A DNA stretch of 64,000 nt, taken from assembly GCF_900112195.1 (NCBI RefSeq), contig NZ_FOKR01000007.1, positions 136,599 through 200,598 of the forward strand, given 5' to 3'. The notes under the pieces are model-generated. The model did not search any database and was not told the DNA's origin. It worked only from the letters and a program-made list of their open reading frames with translations. Position numbers and translations under genes: made by a program. Shown here piece by piece: positions 32,389 through 41,757 of this stretch. Each line of letters opens with the position of its first letter. The first letter of the stretch is position 1. This DNA comes from Butyrivibrio sp. YAB3001 (GTDB taxonomy: Bacteria; Bacillota; Clostridia; Lachnospirales; Lachnospiraceae).

Positions 32389-33624
32389 GTGAAAAACGCT
32401 AGATTTGAGGATTTTATGCACGGAAATTTGGTTAACGAAATAGTCTCTGCTATGGAGAGCGGAGAACTGCAGGCGTATTATCAGCCTCAGTACAACATAA
32501 AGAAAGGTGTTATTGGAGGCGCAGAAGCCCTGGTTAGATGGGTAAAAGCTGATGGTACTGTTGTTTTACCCAAAGACTTCATTCCATATTTGGAAGCTGA
32601 AGGCAAACTCTCAGTAGTAGACTGGTTTATTGCAGAAGAAGCATGTAAAACGATTGTTAGTCTTGGTGATAAGGCAGTAAGGATCAGTGTTAACTTTGGC
32701 AGAGAACATGCTCACAATGAACACTTTGTAAAAATGCTGGATGGTCTTGTTAATCACTATGGCATAAACAAGGACTTATTAGGTATAGAAATAACAGAGT
32801 CTGATATTGCGACAAGCAGAGATGCTGTCATCAAACTGGTTAACGATGTTAAAGCAGCCGGCTATACTGTATCTATAGATGATTTTGGCTCAGGTATGTC
32901 TTCTCTTTCATTTGTAAAAGATGTACCGGCAAGAGTACTTAAGATCGACAGGTCATTTCTTAATGATAATTGCCAGTCGGATAAAGGAAGACAGATGCTC
33001 GAATCAGTTTTCTATATGGCTCATAGATTAAGGCTTGTTACTGTAGTCGAGGGTGTAGAAACCAATGAGCAGCTCCAGTTTATAAATACATGTGACTGTG
33101 ATTATATACAGGGATTTATTTTTTCAAAGCCCGTTCCTAAGAATGATTTTTTGAACATGTGCATGGAAGAAGCACCCGTAGAAGTTGGTGAAATTGATCC
33201 ATTCGCAAGTCAATCAGTTCTGGGACAGGTCAGGATGCTCATAGATTCTGTATATATGAAGTTCTCTCTTATTAAATTTGTGAACATAAGTAAGAATTCA
33301 TATACATTCATGAAGCGTGAAAACTTCTTAGATCTTGTCATCCCAGAAACCGGATTATATGATGACTGTCTTGAAAAGGTCGTAAATATGACAGTTCCAG
33401 AGTCAAGAGAAGAAGTACAGAATACCTTTAATAGAAAAAGTCTTCTTGAAGCTTATAATCGTGGCGAAAGAAAAGTGATGCGTATTGTAAAGCAGATAGA
33501 TGAAAATGGTCAATTACATAAGGTTGCCATTGAAGACTTCTTTATAGACAATAATGTAAGTGATGATGTCTTTATAGTCTCATTTTTTCAGACGCTTGAT
33601 TTTCCAGAGGGCACATACGCATAA
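32389..33624 (+). CDS. EAL-domain c-di-GMP phosphodiesterase, no GGDEF domain
   Basis: 411 residues. Motifs for an active EAL domain: GGAEALVRW, ISVNFGREH, LLGIEITESD, VSIDDFGSGMSSLSF, VVEGVETNEQ, IQGFIFSKPV. A C-terminal extension of about 140 residues (GQVRMLIDSVYMKFSLIKFV onward) looks like a PAS-type or related sensory domain. The start is GTG 32389 with no good RBS; a stop lies 24 bases upstream in frame, so an N-terminal GGDEF is not simply hidden. It may have lost its 5' part next to the IS. Confidence 0.8.
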   Translation: MKNARFEDFMHGNLVNEIVSAMESGELQAYYQPQYNIKKGVIGGAEALVRWVKADGTVVLPKDFIPYLEAEGKLSVVDWFIAEEACKTIVSLGDKAVRISVNFGREHAHNEHFVKMLDGLVNHYGINKDLLGIEITESDIATSRDAVIKLVNDVKAAGYTVSIDDFGSGMSSLSFVKDVPARVLKIDRSFLNDNCQSDKGRQMLESVFYMAHRLRLVTVVEGVETNEQLQFINTCDCDYIQGFIFSKPVPKNDFLNMCMEEAPVEVGEIDPFASQSVLGQVRMLIDSVYMKFSLIKFVNISKNSYTFMKRENFLDLVIPETGLYDDCLEKVVNMTVPESREEVQNTFNRKSLLEAYNRGERKVMRIVKQIDENGQLHKVAIEDFFIDNNVSDDVFIVSFFQTLDFPEGTYA

Positions 33625-33712
33625 GCTGAACGATCGAGTAGGAGGCGGTTCAAATTTCCTCCATGTGATAGTATATCACATCAAAGGAGTATCAACTTTC
33701 CACCGCAATCCA

Positions 33713-34810
33713 TTACTCTTCTATTGAATCCAGAAACTCCTTTACATCCGCATCAAATTCCTCTGGACTAGCAAAATGAACATCGTGACCACATTTATCA
33801 ATTACATACATTTTTTTCTGTGGAGCTGTAATTGCTTCATAGTATTCTGCAGTCTTGTCAGTTGGGCAAACCCAATCATCCGCGCCTGAAACAAAACAAA
33901 CTGGCACTTCATAATCTAATGAATCATCATATACGCTAAATGTCATTATTGTGTCATATAAAGGTTTGTTTAGCTCTACGAAGCTATCAACATCTCCTAG
34001 TTGCTTTGAAAACCACTTCAAATCGTCAATGTTTGTATATGGCGAAAACCATGCTAGTCCTACTTGTCCTGACTCATTTTCTACAGGATGATATTTAGAA
34101 GTATATCCTCTCAACGCAATTAATGTTGGAATACCAGGGTTATCGCAGAAGTCCTTGAAAGCATTGTCCATCTCAGTTGTGTCATCTCCTACCAACTGAG
34201 CCCTAGCAATAGCATCATGATAGCTATATATATCAGCATCCTCTATCGATACAAGCTGACCTATGCCAATATAAGCCTGCACCTTTTTGGGGTGTTGCTT
34301 TACATAAGTACTTCCTAAAGTTGTGCCATAGGAATGTCCCATGATTATTACTTTATCCTGGCCAAATCTATCACATGCATAATTGACGAGTTCATCCAAA
34401 TCATCTAACGCTTGATTAAAGGACACTGTTTCGTTATTTGGATCTTCTTTTATGTTTTTATAATAGGTCCTTCCACAACCGCGCTGATCCCAACCGATAA
34501 ATGTATATTCATCAGTAAGATAATCAGAAAAACAATAAGTCATGAAAGTATCTGGTCCAGCTGGTCCGCCGTGTAAATAAATAATTACAGGATTAGTCGC
34601 ATCCTGACCCATCATCATTACATATTGTTCCTGCCCATTAATATCAATATAGGTAGTCTCATTAACACCATTCTTGTATAAGATTTTGTGATTGATATAG
34701 TTTAAACCTCTAAATACCACTGTAGCTAGAAGACACAGGACAATTAGCACTGCAATAATTATTCCTATTACTTTAGCTATTTTTAATGATATATTTCTCT
34801 TTGTTTTCAT
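33713..34810 (-). CDS. membrane-anchored alpha/beta hydrolase, proline-iminopeptidase-like
   Basis: 365 residues. One N-terminal helix (IAKVIGIIIAVLIVLCLLAT) then the fold: oxyanion loop IIYLHGGPAGPDTF, FIGWDQRGCGRTYY, nucleophile elbow MGHSYGTTLG, acid region VCFVSGADDWVCPT and catalytic His in IDKCGHDVHF. HGGP and WDQRGCGRS-like motifs fit proline iminopeptidases, though they normally carry GGSWG. AAGGAG precedes ATG 34810. Likely extracytoplasmic. Confidence 0.8.
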   Translation of the reverse strand: MKTKRNISLKIAKVIGIIIAVLIVLCLLATVVFRGLNYINHKILYKNGVNETTYIDINGQEQYVMMMGQDATNPVIIYLHGGPAGPDTFMTYCFSDYLTDEYTFIGWDQRGCGRTYYKNIKEDPNNETVSFNQALDDLDELVNYACDRFGQDKVIIMGHSYGTTLGSTYVKQHPKKVQAYIGIGQLVSIEDADIYSYHDAIARAQLVGDDTTEMDNAFKDFCDNPGIPTLIALRGYTSKYHPVENESGQVGLAWFSPYTNIDDLKWFSKQLGDVDSFVELNKPLYDTIMTFSVYDDSLDYEVPVCFVSGADDWVCPTDKTAEYYEAITAPQKKMYVIDKCGHDVHFASPEEFDADVKEFLDSIEE

Positions 34811-34842
34811 ACTACTCCTTAGCTTCTACTGACCATAAAGCT

Positions 34843-35086
34843 TTAAAAATCTACTTCTATAATAAGCTTGCCATCTTCATAATCAGCTTTGACACTACAG
34901 TTCATTCGTTCAGCAAATATTTTGACGATGGATAGTCCCAGTCCAGTCGAACTGCTAAGAGCATTTTCAACAGTAAAAAACCTGTCAAACAGCTTGTTCA
35001 CATCTACAGTTGATAGATTTGCCGAAGAATTACTAAACATGAGTCTGGCATCATCAGTAAGATTTATTTTAAGGTCTCCATAACAT
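34843..35086 (-). pseudogene. C-terminal fragment of a sensor histidine kinase
   Basis: The frame YGDLKINLTDDARLMFSNSS, KLFDRFFTVENALSSSTGLG, LSIVKIFAERMNCSVKADYE covers only the last 80 residues of a HATPase domain (F and G2 boxes). The H-box, N-box and sensor part are missing. Homology seems to stop near 35086, where an unrelated repeat-bearing sequence begins. Remnant of a deletion or insertion. Confidence 0.75.
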
Positions 35087-35345
35087 GCTTTATGGCGGTG
35101 GGAAAATGCAGGACAAAAGAGACACCCATCAGCTACGGTGAAGCTTAAGCCACCTTTACTGTGAGTGCCTCGAATAATTGACAGTTACGTTTTATCCCAG
35201 ATGAAGCTCATGCCACCAGGACTACTTAACTATGCCCCTCATAAGAAACCGCATCCCTTCCGGTAAAGCATCGCTACCCTTGGTGCTTTGTCGTTCCTTA
35301 TCATGTTTATATGTTATCAGATGATATATCACACTACTGTCACAC
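35087..35345. other. non-coding stretch with direct repeats, unknown element
   Basis: About 260 bp without a convincing gene. GGTGAAGCTTAAGCCACC (35137-35154) and GATGAAGCTCATGCCACC (35200-35217) match at 15 of 18 positions, 63 bp apart. AAAGCA/TGCTTT can pair near 35272-35300. It cuts the kinase remnant, so it may be the end or relic of a mobile element or structured RNA. Confidence 0.45.
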
Positions 35346-35375
35346 ATAAAAAGTGCAGTTGCACATTTGAATCAC

Positions 35376-35576
35376 TTATTCCTCAGCATTTTCTGCTTCG
35401 TTTTTCTTACTTCCCATAAGCTTGAATGTCAAATATAAAGTAACAAAAAACAAGCAGAAACCAAATCCCTGTATTAATCCTTTGAAATATCCGGGCATAT
35501 CGAAAACGCCAGCAGCTATAATCAACAAAATTCCTATACCATTTGCATATCCATACTTATTATTTAAAAAGTTCAT
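35376..35576 (-). CDS. 66-residue two-helix membrane protein
   Basis: MNFLNNKYGYANGIGILLII onward, with helices at about 13-30 and 36-54 and a charged tail (GSKKNEAENAEE). GGAGG 10 bases before the ATG. Function unknown. Follows the 35624-35848 gene by 47 bp. Confidence 0.55.
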   Translation of the reverse strand: MNFLNNKYGYANGIGILLIIAAGVFDMPGYFKGLIQGFGFCLFFVTLYLTFKLMGSKKNEAENAEE

Positions 35577-35623
35577 ATTTTTTCATCCTCCAAAGTTTAT
35601 TCTTATTTTTTATGTCTGTTTTA

Positions 35624-35848
35624 TTACTTAACTAAGAGCATTAGAGCTAGTCCTATACCACCACATACTACAGCAGCAATAACAGCTGATATTACAGTAG
35701 ATAAGACTTTCTGGTAAGGTCTTTTTGCCTCTTCCCTTATCTGATCTATTTCAGAAAGAGTTTCTCCTTTTGTGAAGGCTATAATCTCCTTGTATGTCTG
35801 GACATTATATTCCTTCTTATATTTCTCGATTCTTGTGGCAAAATACAT
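35624..35848 (-). CDS. small membrane protein, 5' end uncertain
   Basis: From ATG 35848: MYFATRIEKYKKEYNVQTYK, then a helix near the end (VLSTVISAVIAAVVCGGIGL). The frame is open to a stop near 35893 and would add FFIPFVVLFACT, a second helix, but no RBS is visible. It may be 5'-truncated. Confidence 0.45.
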   Translation of the reverse strand: MYFATRIEKYKKEYNVQTYKEIIAFTKGETLSEIDQIREEAKRPYQKVLSTVISAVIAAVVCGGIGLALMLLVK

Positions 35849-35909
35849 TGTGCAAGCAAACAACACCACAAATGGGATAAAAAAGGCAGGTACTTACTGC
35901 AAATAAGCA

Positions 35910-35956
35910 CCATGCCTTCATGATATCATAGCTACAATGGCTATTCTACTGCTTTT
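35910..35956. repeat. dispersed intergenic repeat, copy 2
   Basis: Matches 12592-12637 over about 46 bp, including ATGCCTT, ATGATATCA and GGCTATTCTAC. It lies just after the GH9 stop, as copy 1 lies between genes. Confidence 0.6.
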
Positions 35957-35959
35957 CAT

Positions 35960-37555
35960 TTATTTCAAAGATTCAATATATCCCAGCATGAATACAAGCG
36001 GTGAATTCCAATAAATGGTTATCTCATTTGTTGAATATGAACGCATATCATCAGCATATCGTCTCATGGCAGGCTTATCTGACATATTGTCGAGATTTGC
36101 AGCCTCGTCACAAGGTCTGAAATTCGGTCCGCCAGAAACAAAGCCCGGAATAGCCTCATCAATGCCATCTGCCTCTGTAGGACGCAGATGTGGATGCTTA
36201 AATGCTCTTTCTCCAATGCCGGTTACATAGCTTAAATCCATTGCATTTCTGCCAAAGATATAATCAAGCTGATATTCCGCAGCCTTTAAATATGACTCAT
36301 CACCAGTAAGGAAATGCGCAACTGCTAAAATCATGGAGTTTGTAAGAACAACCATGTTACTTCCCCATGTAAACTCAATAGTACGAAGTGTAATGCCAAA
36401 TGCATTGTTCTCTGCTACAGCCTTTAATCTGTCTGCTTCATCCATCCATTTGAGTTTCATTCTGTTATAAAGATCAGTTCCAAAGAGATCTTCTCCACCG
36501 TTAATTACAGCCAGCGTTCCAAAGCCTCCCACATCAGCCCATCCAAGGCTAAACAACGGAATGCGAAGCTCCATGGTGCACATGATCACTTTCTTTGCTT
36601 CTTCGCTTCTATCGAGACGATACATCTCTGTAGCAGCCCAAAATCTCTCGTCTGCATCGCAAAGATCTTCATAAGTTCCTGTAGTAACTTCCTTTGGATT
36701 TTCAAAAACAAAAGAAGGATTCTTTATAAGCCATTCCCAGGCTTTTCTGGCTGCATCTGCCAAAGTTTTACCATATTCTGCATCAAAAGCGCCATAAATA
36801 CGGCTTGCCTGCGCCATTATTGCTGCAAAATCTGCTGTAGCAAGACTTGATACCGGAGTGATTACCATATCAAGGTCATCATCCTCTGGCATAATAAATC
36901 CGCAGAATCCTGCAGAGGTACATTTATGATGCACTCCTCCGTCCTCGTCCTGCATATCCAATATCCAATCAAGCTCATACTTACATTCAGCTAAAATATC
37001 AGGATATATCCCACCACTCTCAGGAATATTCAGGTCCTTATCAAATGCATAGGGAAACATTTCATAGCCATAAAAAATATGTGCAAGCGCAACAGCAGCT
37101 GCTGTCACATATCTTCCATAATCACCAGCATCGTGCCATCCGCCAAGCATCTTGCGGCGGATTGACTTATTTTCAAGCATATAACCGCCCTTACAGTGAC
37201 AAGCTTTTCTGGCAAATTTGCCGGCATATTTTTCTTCAAGTTCCATTCCGCAACGCTGAAAATAGAACATCTTCATGACATCCTTAAAAGCCTTGTCATA
37301 GTGATCCTCAGCTATAACAAATTCAGCGCTCTTTTCGCCATTTCCATCAGTAAAGTAGTATTTTCCCTCTTCCTTTATCTCGGAAAAATCTACCACAGCC
37401 GCATTTTCGCCACTGTTCTCATCAAATTGAAGCTTGCACTCACCCTTTAATACTTCGCGGCCATCCTGCGCATGAAGAATAAAGCTTTCAGTACCTGCAA
37501 TTGTCGCCCGCTTAGTTCCTTCTTTCGAATAGCCTGCCTGATTTACGTATATCAT
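35960..37555 (-). CDS. GH9 glycoside hydrolase, cytosolic
   Basis: 531 residues. An N-terminal Ig-like CelD domain (MIYVNQAGYSKEGTKRATIA, FVIAEDHYDKAFKDVM) precedes an alpha/alpha-6 barrel with the catalytic base in GGWHDAGDYGRY and the acid in STNEITIYWNSPLVFMLGYI. GH9 enzymes cleave beta-1,4-glucans or release glucose from oligosaccharides. No signal peptide is present, so it probably acts on imported cello-oligosaccharides. The upstream region (about 37597-37649) holds GCAAAAACA and TGTTTTTGC in inverted orientation. Confidence 0.88.
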   Translation of the reverse strand: MIYVNQAGYSKEGTKRATIAGTESFILHAQDGREVLKGECKLQFDENSGENAAVVDFSEIKEEGKYYFTDGNGEKSAEFVIAEDHYDKAFKDVMKMFYFQRCGMELEEKYAGKFARKACHCKGGYMLENKSIRRKMLGGWHDAGDYGRYVTAAAVALAHIFYGYEMFPYAFDKDLNIPESGGIYPDILAECKYELDWILDMQDEDGGVHHKCTSAGFCGFIMPEDDDLDMVITPVSSLATADFAAIMAQASRIYGAFDAEYGKTLADAARKAWEWLIKNPSFVFENPKEVTTGTYEDLCDADERFWAATEMYRLDRSEEAKKVIMCTMELRIPLFSLGWADVGGFGTLAVINGGEDLFGTDLYNRMKLKWMDEADRLKAVAENNAFGITLRTIEFTWGSNMVVLTNSMILAVAHFLTGDESYLKAAEYQLDYIFGRNAMDLSYVTGIGERAFKHPHLRPTEADGIDEAIPGFVSGGPNFRPCDEAANLDNMSDKPAMRRYADDMRSYSTNEITIYWNSPLVFMLGYIESLK

Positions 37556-37666
37556 ATGCCCTCCTGATTGGTTTTCATTTAATCTAATGATATATTACGC
37601 AAAAACATTTAACAACCGTTCTTTACATCGAAAATATAATTGTTTTTGCAGTTTCCGGATAGCATA

Positions 37667-37690
37667 AAAGCGCACTATTACATGCGCTTT
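37667..37690 (-). terminator. terminator after nagB
   Basis: AAAGCGCA (37667-37674) pairs with TGCGCTTT (37683-37690), followed on the minus strand by TTAT. 4 bases after the nagB stop. Confidence 0.65.
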
Positions 37691-37694
37691 CATT

Positions 37695-38429
37695 TTATAT
37701 CTCATTCATTCTTGATAATGCAGCCTCATCTGCCACAATTGTGACATCGGGATGAAGCTGTAAGATAGATGCGGGAACTTCAGGCGTGATATCCCCCTTA
37801 AATGCTCTTGCAAGAATATCCGCCTTTCCTTCACCGTTTACAAGCATTATTATTTTTCGGGCTTTCATGATTGTTCCGATTCCCATCGTTATGGCGCTTG
37901 TTGGCACCATAGAGACATCCTCAAAAAACCTCTTATTTGCCTCTATCGTGCTCTTAGTAAGTTCAACCACATGTGTACGCTTAACAAAGCTTTTACCGGG
38001 CTCATTAAAGCCTATATGGCCATTTTGGCCAATTCCCAGAACCTGTATGTCGATTCCTCCCAGATTTTCTATTTTTTTCTCATAATCATCGCACTCAGCC
38101 TCAGCATCTTTGCAGACACCATCAGGTATATATGTATTGTTTTTATCAATATTGATTCTGGAAAAAAGACATGTATCCATAAAATAGTGATAGCTCTGAT
38201 CATTATCTTCGGAAAGCCCCACATACTCATCCAGATTCACGGTCTTAACCTTTGAAAAATCCAGATAACCTTCTTCATACCACTTGATTAGATGCTCATA
38301 TGTACTTACAGGCGATGATCCCGTCGCAAGTCCAAGCACACAATCAGGCTTTAGGACAACTTCAGCTGCAATTATCTTTGCAGCTATGCGCCCCATATCC
38401 TCATAATCACTTGCTTTGTATATGTTCAT
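37695..38429 (-). CDS. nagB: glucosamine-6-phosphate deaminase
   Basis: 244 residues from ATG 38429 (AAGGGG 6 bases upstream). LGLATGSSPVSTYEHLIKWY is the phosphate-binding loop; VNLDEYVGLSEDNDQSYHYF, the catalytic IDIQVLGIGQNGHIGFNEPG, and ITMGIGTIMKARKIIMLVNG are standard NagB motifs. It converts glucosamine-6-phosphate to fructose-6-phosphate plus ammonia. Its place next to the glycan genes suggests amino sugars in the target glycan. Confidence 0.95.
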   Translation of the reverse strand: MNIYKASDYEDMGRIAAKIIAAEVVLKPDCVLGLATGSSPVSTYEHLIKWYEEGYLDFSKVKTVNLDEYVGLSEDNDQSYHYFMDTCLFSRINIDKNNTYIPDGVCKDAEAECDDYEKKIENLGGIDIQVLGIGQNGHIGFNEPGKSFVKRTHVVELTKSTIEANKRFFEDVSMVPTSAITMGIGTIMKARKIIMLVNGEGKADILARAFKGDITPEVPASILQLHPDVTIVADEAALSRMNEI

Positions 38430-38522
38430 TTTATGCCCCTTATAATTATTCACGATAGTAAATAAGCGCAAACAGCTTTTTACGCCATTTACGCCTATAC
38501 TATGTCTGCATTTATTAATTTA

Positions 38523-39524
38523 TCATTTTGCCATATCAAATCCGCGAAGTTCAAGCTCATCAGCGTGTATGCAGGCTGCAAAATGTCCCTGGCCGTATTC
38601 CTTGTATTCAGGTGTAATCTCTTTACATTTTTCTGTACAATACTTACATCTTGTATGGAAAAAGCATCCACTTGGTGGATTAGCAGGGTTAGGAATCTCG
38701 CCCTTAAGAGGAATTCTTTCCTGCTGATAGTTCGGATCAGCCACAGGAACTGCTGATAAAAGAGCCTCTGTATATGGGTGCTTTGGATGAGAAAAAATTT
38801 CCTCAGTAGTTCCATATTCAACCATCTTTCCAAGGTACATAACACCAACTCTGTCAGAAATATGCTCAACAACAGAAAGATCGTGAGAAATGAATATGTA
38901 AGTAAGCTTCATTTCCTTCTGAAGGTCTTTTAACAGATTGATGACCTGAGCCTGAATAGAAACATCCAGCGCAGAAACTGCCTCGTCACACACAATGATA
39001 TTCGGATGAAGAATAAGCGCTCTGGCAATTCCGATTCTCTGTCTCTGACCACCGGAAAAAGCATGAGGATAGCGCATAAGATAAGCCGGATTAAGTCCTA
39101 CCTTCTCAGCCATATCTTTTGCCTTCTGGTCCATCTCAGCCTTAGGCATCTTTGGATAATTTGCCTTTAATGGCTCCTTGATGATGTCAAGAACAGTCAT
39201 TCTTGGGTCAAGCGATGAATATGGATCCTGGAAGATCATCTGAATTTCCTTGCGGATCTCCTTCATCTTCTTTTTATCTATCTTGAGGAAGTCAACCTCC
39301 TCGCCTGCCTCTGTTCGATAAAAAACAGACCCTTCAGAGGCTTCATATGCCCTGACAATGCAGCGTCCAAGAGTGGTCTTACCACATCCTGACTCTCCTA
39401 CAATACCTATAGTCTCACCTTTTCTGGCATCAAAAGAAACATCTGTAACTGCCTTTACTGTCACATTTTTGGAGGTAAATCGCTTATGCACATTTTTTAC
39501 TTCAAGAATATTATCTTTTTCCAC
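38523..39524 (-). CDS. oppF: oligopeptide/oligosaccharide ABC importer ATPase (OppF-type)
   Basis: 333 residues with GTG start at 39524 (GGAGG 8 bases upstream). Walker A GESGCGKTTLGR, signature FSGGQRQRIGIARAL, Walker B IIVCDEAVSALD, and the Opp C-terminal tail (PTHRYTEALL-type HPKHPYTEALLSAVP with a CKYCTEKC cluster that may bind an Fe-S centre). It overlaps oppD by 14 bases. Last gene of the importer operon. Confidence 0.92.
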   Translation of the reverse strand: MEKDNILEVKNVHKRFTSKNVTVKAVTDVSFDARKGETIGIVGESGCGKTTLGRCIVRAYEASEGSVFYRTEAGEEVDFLKIDKKKMKEIRKEIQMIFQDPYSSLDPRMTVLDIIKEPLKANYPKMPKAEMDQKAKDMAEKVGLNPAYLMRYPHAFSGGQRQRIGIARALILHPNIIVCDEAVSALDVSIQAQVINLLKDLQKEMKLTYIFISHDLSVVEHISDRVGVMYLGKMVEYGTTEEIFSHPKHPYTEALLSAVPVADPNYQQERIPLKGEIPNPANPPSGCFFHTRCKYCTEKCKEITPEYKEYGQGHFAACIHADELELRGFDMAK

Positions 39525-40608
39525 GCTTTTTTCCTCCTTCCTCTTCTGTTCCTGCCTTTGCTTCTCTTTCTTTTATCCTGGCTTCAGCTTCTTTCCTGTG
39601 TGCAAGACATGCCGGATTATTGCAGTTAAAGCATGCTATCTTATGGCCGGGTTCAATCTCTACAAGCTCCGGTTCAGCCTTATCGCAAAGTCCCTCAATT
39701 CTGCAATCACATCTGTCATAGAATCCGCACTGCTCAGGAAGATTCATTGCAAGCGGAACTGTTCCTTCGATTGAAAACAGTCTTTCATCCTTCTTGCCTC
39801 CAATCTTATGAACAGAACCCATAAGTCCACGGGTATAAGGATGCTGAGGATTGGAATAAATTGTCTTGGAATCACCTGTCTCAACAACTTTTCCAAGATA
39901 CATAACAGCAACTCTGTCGCACATTTTGGCTACTACACCAAGGTCATGTGTAATAAAAAGAATTGCCATATTAAACTCTTTTTGAAGCTCTTTCATAAGC
40001 TCAAGGATCTGAGCCTGAATTGTAACGTCAAGAGCTGTAGTTGGCTCATCCGCAATAAGCAACTTAGGATTGCAGACAAGCGCCATTGCAATCAGCGCTC
40101 TCTGAAGCATACCGCCTGAAAACTCATGAGGATACTGATTGTATCTCTTCTCAACGTTAGCAATACCTACTTTTCTCATAACTTCAAGAGAAATCTCTTT
40201 AGCTTTCTTCTTGTCTTTTGTTATATGCAAAAGTGTAGCTTCATTGATCTGATTTCCGATTGTATACATGGGCGAAAACGCAACCATCGGCTCCTGGAAT
40301 ATCATTGATATCTGCTTACCGCGGATATTTCGTATTTCTTTTCCCTTAGGATCCATCTTAAGAAGGTCTACTTCAGTGCCATCTTCATTTCTAAAAAGAA
40401 TCTCTCCGTGAGGAATGCACTTCTTATCATTGATGGCAAGAATTGACTTACAGGTAATAGATTTTCCGCAGCCGGATTCTCCAACAAGTCCAAGAGTTTC
40501 GCCTTTTTTTATCTCAAAATTAACGCCTCTTACAGGTGTAAGAGTTCCCTCCATCATCTTTATATCCACATGAAGGTCTTTTACTTCAATAATATTATCT
40601 TTTTCCAT
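39511..40608 (-). CDS. oppD: oligopeptide/oligosaccharide ABC importer ATPase (OppD-type)
   Basis: 365 residues from ATG 40608 (AGGAG 6 bases upstream). Walker A GESGCGKSITCK, signature FSGGMLQRALIAMAL, Walker B LLIADEPTTALD. The C-terminal region has a cysteine cluster (CGFYDRCDCRIEGLCD, CFNCNNPACL) and a Lys/Glu-rich tail. Forms the nucleotide-binding pair with OppF. Confidence 0.92.
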   Translation of the reverse strand: MEKDNIIEVKDLHVDIKMMEGTLTPVRGVNFEIKKGETLGLVGESGCGKSITCKSILAINDKKCIPHGEILFRNEDGTEVDLLKMDPKGKEIRNIRGKQISMIFQEPMVAFSPMYTIGNQINEATLLHITKDKKKAKEISLEVMRKVGIANVEKRYNQYPHEFSGGMLQRALIAMALVCNPKLLIADEPTTALDVTIQAQILELMKELQKEFNMAILFITHDLGVVAKMCDRVAVMYLGKVVETGDSKTIYSNPQHPYTRGLMGSVHKIGGKKDERLFSIEGTVPLAMNLPEQCGFYDRCDCRIEGLCDKAEPELVEIEPGHKIACFNCNNPACLAHRKEAEARIKEREAKAGTEEEGGKKRGKR

Positions 40609-40641
40609 GGTAATCTCCTGATTATGTAATAACACTCCTAA

Positions 40642-41757
40642 TCACTTGTAAGGATCTGCTGCATCACGCATACCATCGCCAAGGAAGTTAAACGCAAGTA
40701 CTGTAATTGTTACAAAAATGATCGGTATCAGCTTATGAGGATTCAAAGCCACATCAGTAACAGAACTTGCTTCCTGTAAAAGAACTCCCCAACTGGTTGC
40801 AGGTGACTTAATACCAAGTCCAAGATATGACATTGATGTCTCACCAACGATAGATCCCGGAATTCCCAGTGTAAGAGATACAATCAGGTAACTCATAAAT
40901 CCGGGAACAAGATGCTTCCAGATGATCTTCCATGTAGAAACACCGGCAAGTCTTGCTGCCATTACGTAATCTTCATTTTTAAGTGAAAGGAACTTACCTC
41001 TTACTATACGAGCCATTCCGGTCCAGTTGATGAACGACAGAATAATTGTCATGTAAAAGTACATCTTTACTGTTGAGATTCCTGCCGGAATTGCTGCTGA
41101 AAGAGCCATCCAGAGAGGAATCTGCGGAACAGCGCCGATAACCTCGATGATACGCTGAATAACAATGTCAAGCACTCCTCCGAAGTAACCGGATATTGAT
41201 CCAATTGCTACTCCCAGGAAGAAGCTGATTATCGCGCTTGCAAACGGTATAGAGAGGGAAATTCTCGCTCCTAGAAGCACTCTGGAAAAGATATCTCTTC
41301 CAAGAGAATCTGCGCCAAACAAGAATATCTTTGCCCCTGTACCGCCTTTAGAACCTGTTCCTACACCAAACAGATGCAGATCACATGGCACCAGCCCTAA
41401 TATCTTATACTCTGTTCCATGTACAAACCACTCAATCTTATAGTATTCAGAAAGATCAGGCTCAAGCTTAACTTCAAAGGTCTTTTTATCAATAGTTTTG
41501 GCAAGCTTATAGACATGAGGTCCAACATGCTGATCTTCATATATTGTGTAGATCTGTGTTGGTGCTGAATTACGATAAAGTCCATCAAACTCGTCAAGTC
41601 CGTATGGAGCAAGGAAATCTGCAAATAAAGCTGAAATATAAAGTACAGCAAGAATAATAAATGAAAGCTGCGCAAGCTTGTGCTTCTTTAGCTTTCTGGC
41701 CATCAGTGTCCACTGAGAGGCAAGATAATAATCTTCTTTAGTTTTCTTTTTAGCCAT
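40642..41757 (-). CDS. oppC: ABC importer permease (OppC-type)
   Basis: 371 residues. A cytosolic head (MAKKKTKEDYYLASQWTLMA), one helix, a large extracytoplasmic insert (about 60-160), then the permease core with the EAA loop RIVRGKFLSLKNEDYVMAAR LAGVS region and SYLGLGIKSPATSWGVLLQE. It starts within the oppB stop (TAATG). Confidence 0.92.
   Translation of the reverse strand: MAKKKTKEDYYLASQWTLMARKLKKHKLAQLSFIILAVLYISALFADFLAPYGLDEFDGLYRNSAPTQIYTIYEDQHVGPHVYKLAKTIDKKTFEVKLEPDLSEYYKIEWFVHGTEYKILGLVPCDLHLFGVGTGSKGGTGAKIFLFGADSLGRDIFSRVLLGARISLSIPFASAIISFFLGVAIGSISGYFGGVLDIVIQRIIEVIGAVPQIPLWMALSAAIPAGISTVKMYFYMTIILSFINWTGMARIVRGKFLSLKNEDYVMAARLAGVSTWKIIWKHLVPGFMSYLIVSLTLGIPGSIVGETSMSYLGLGIKSPATSWGVLLQEASSVTDVALNPHKLIPIIFVTITVLAFNFLGDGMRDAADPYK

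Noticed and set aside
35087..35345. Second IS110 bridge-RNA-like element
   Set aside because: Some stems can be drawn, but no transposase, no CT junction and no three-hairpin order. Left as unknown.
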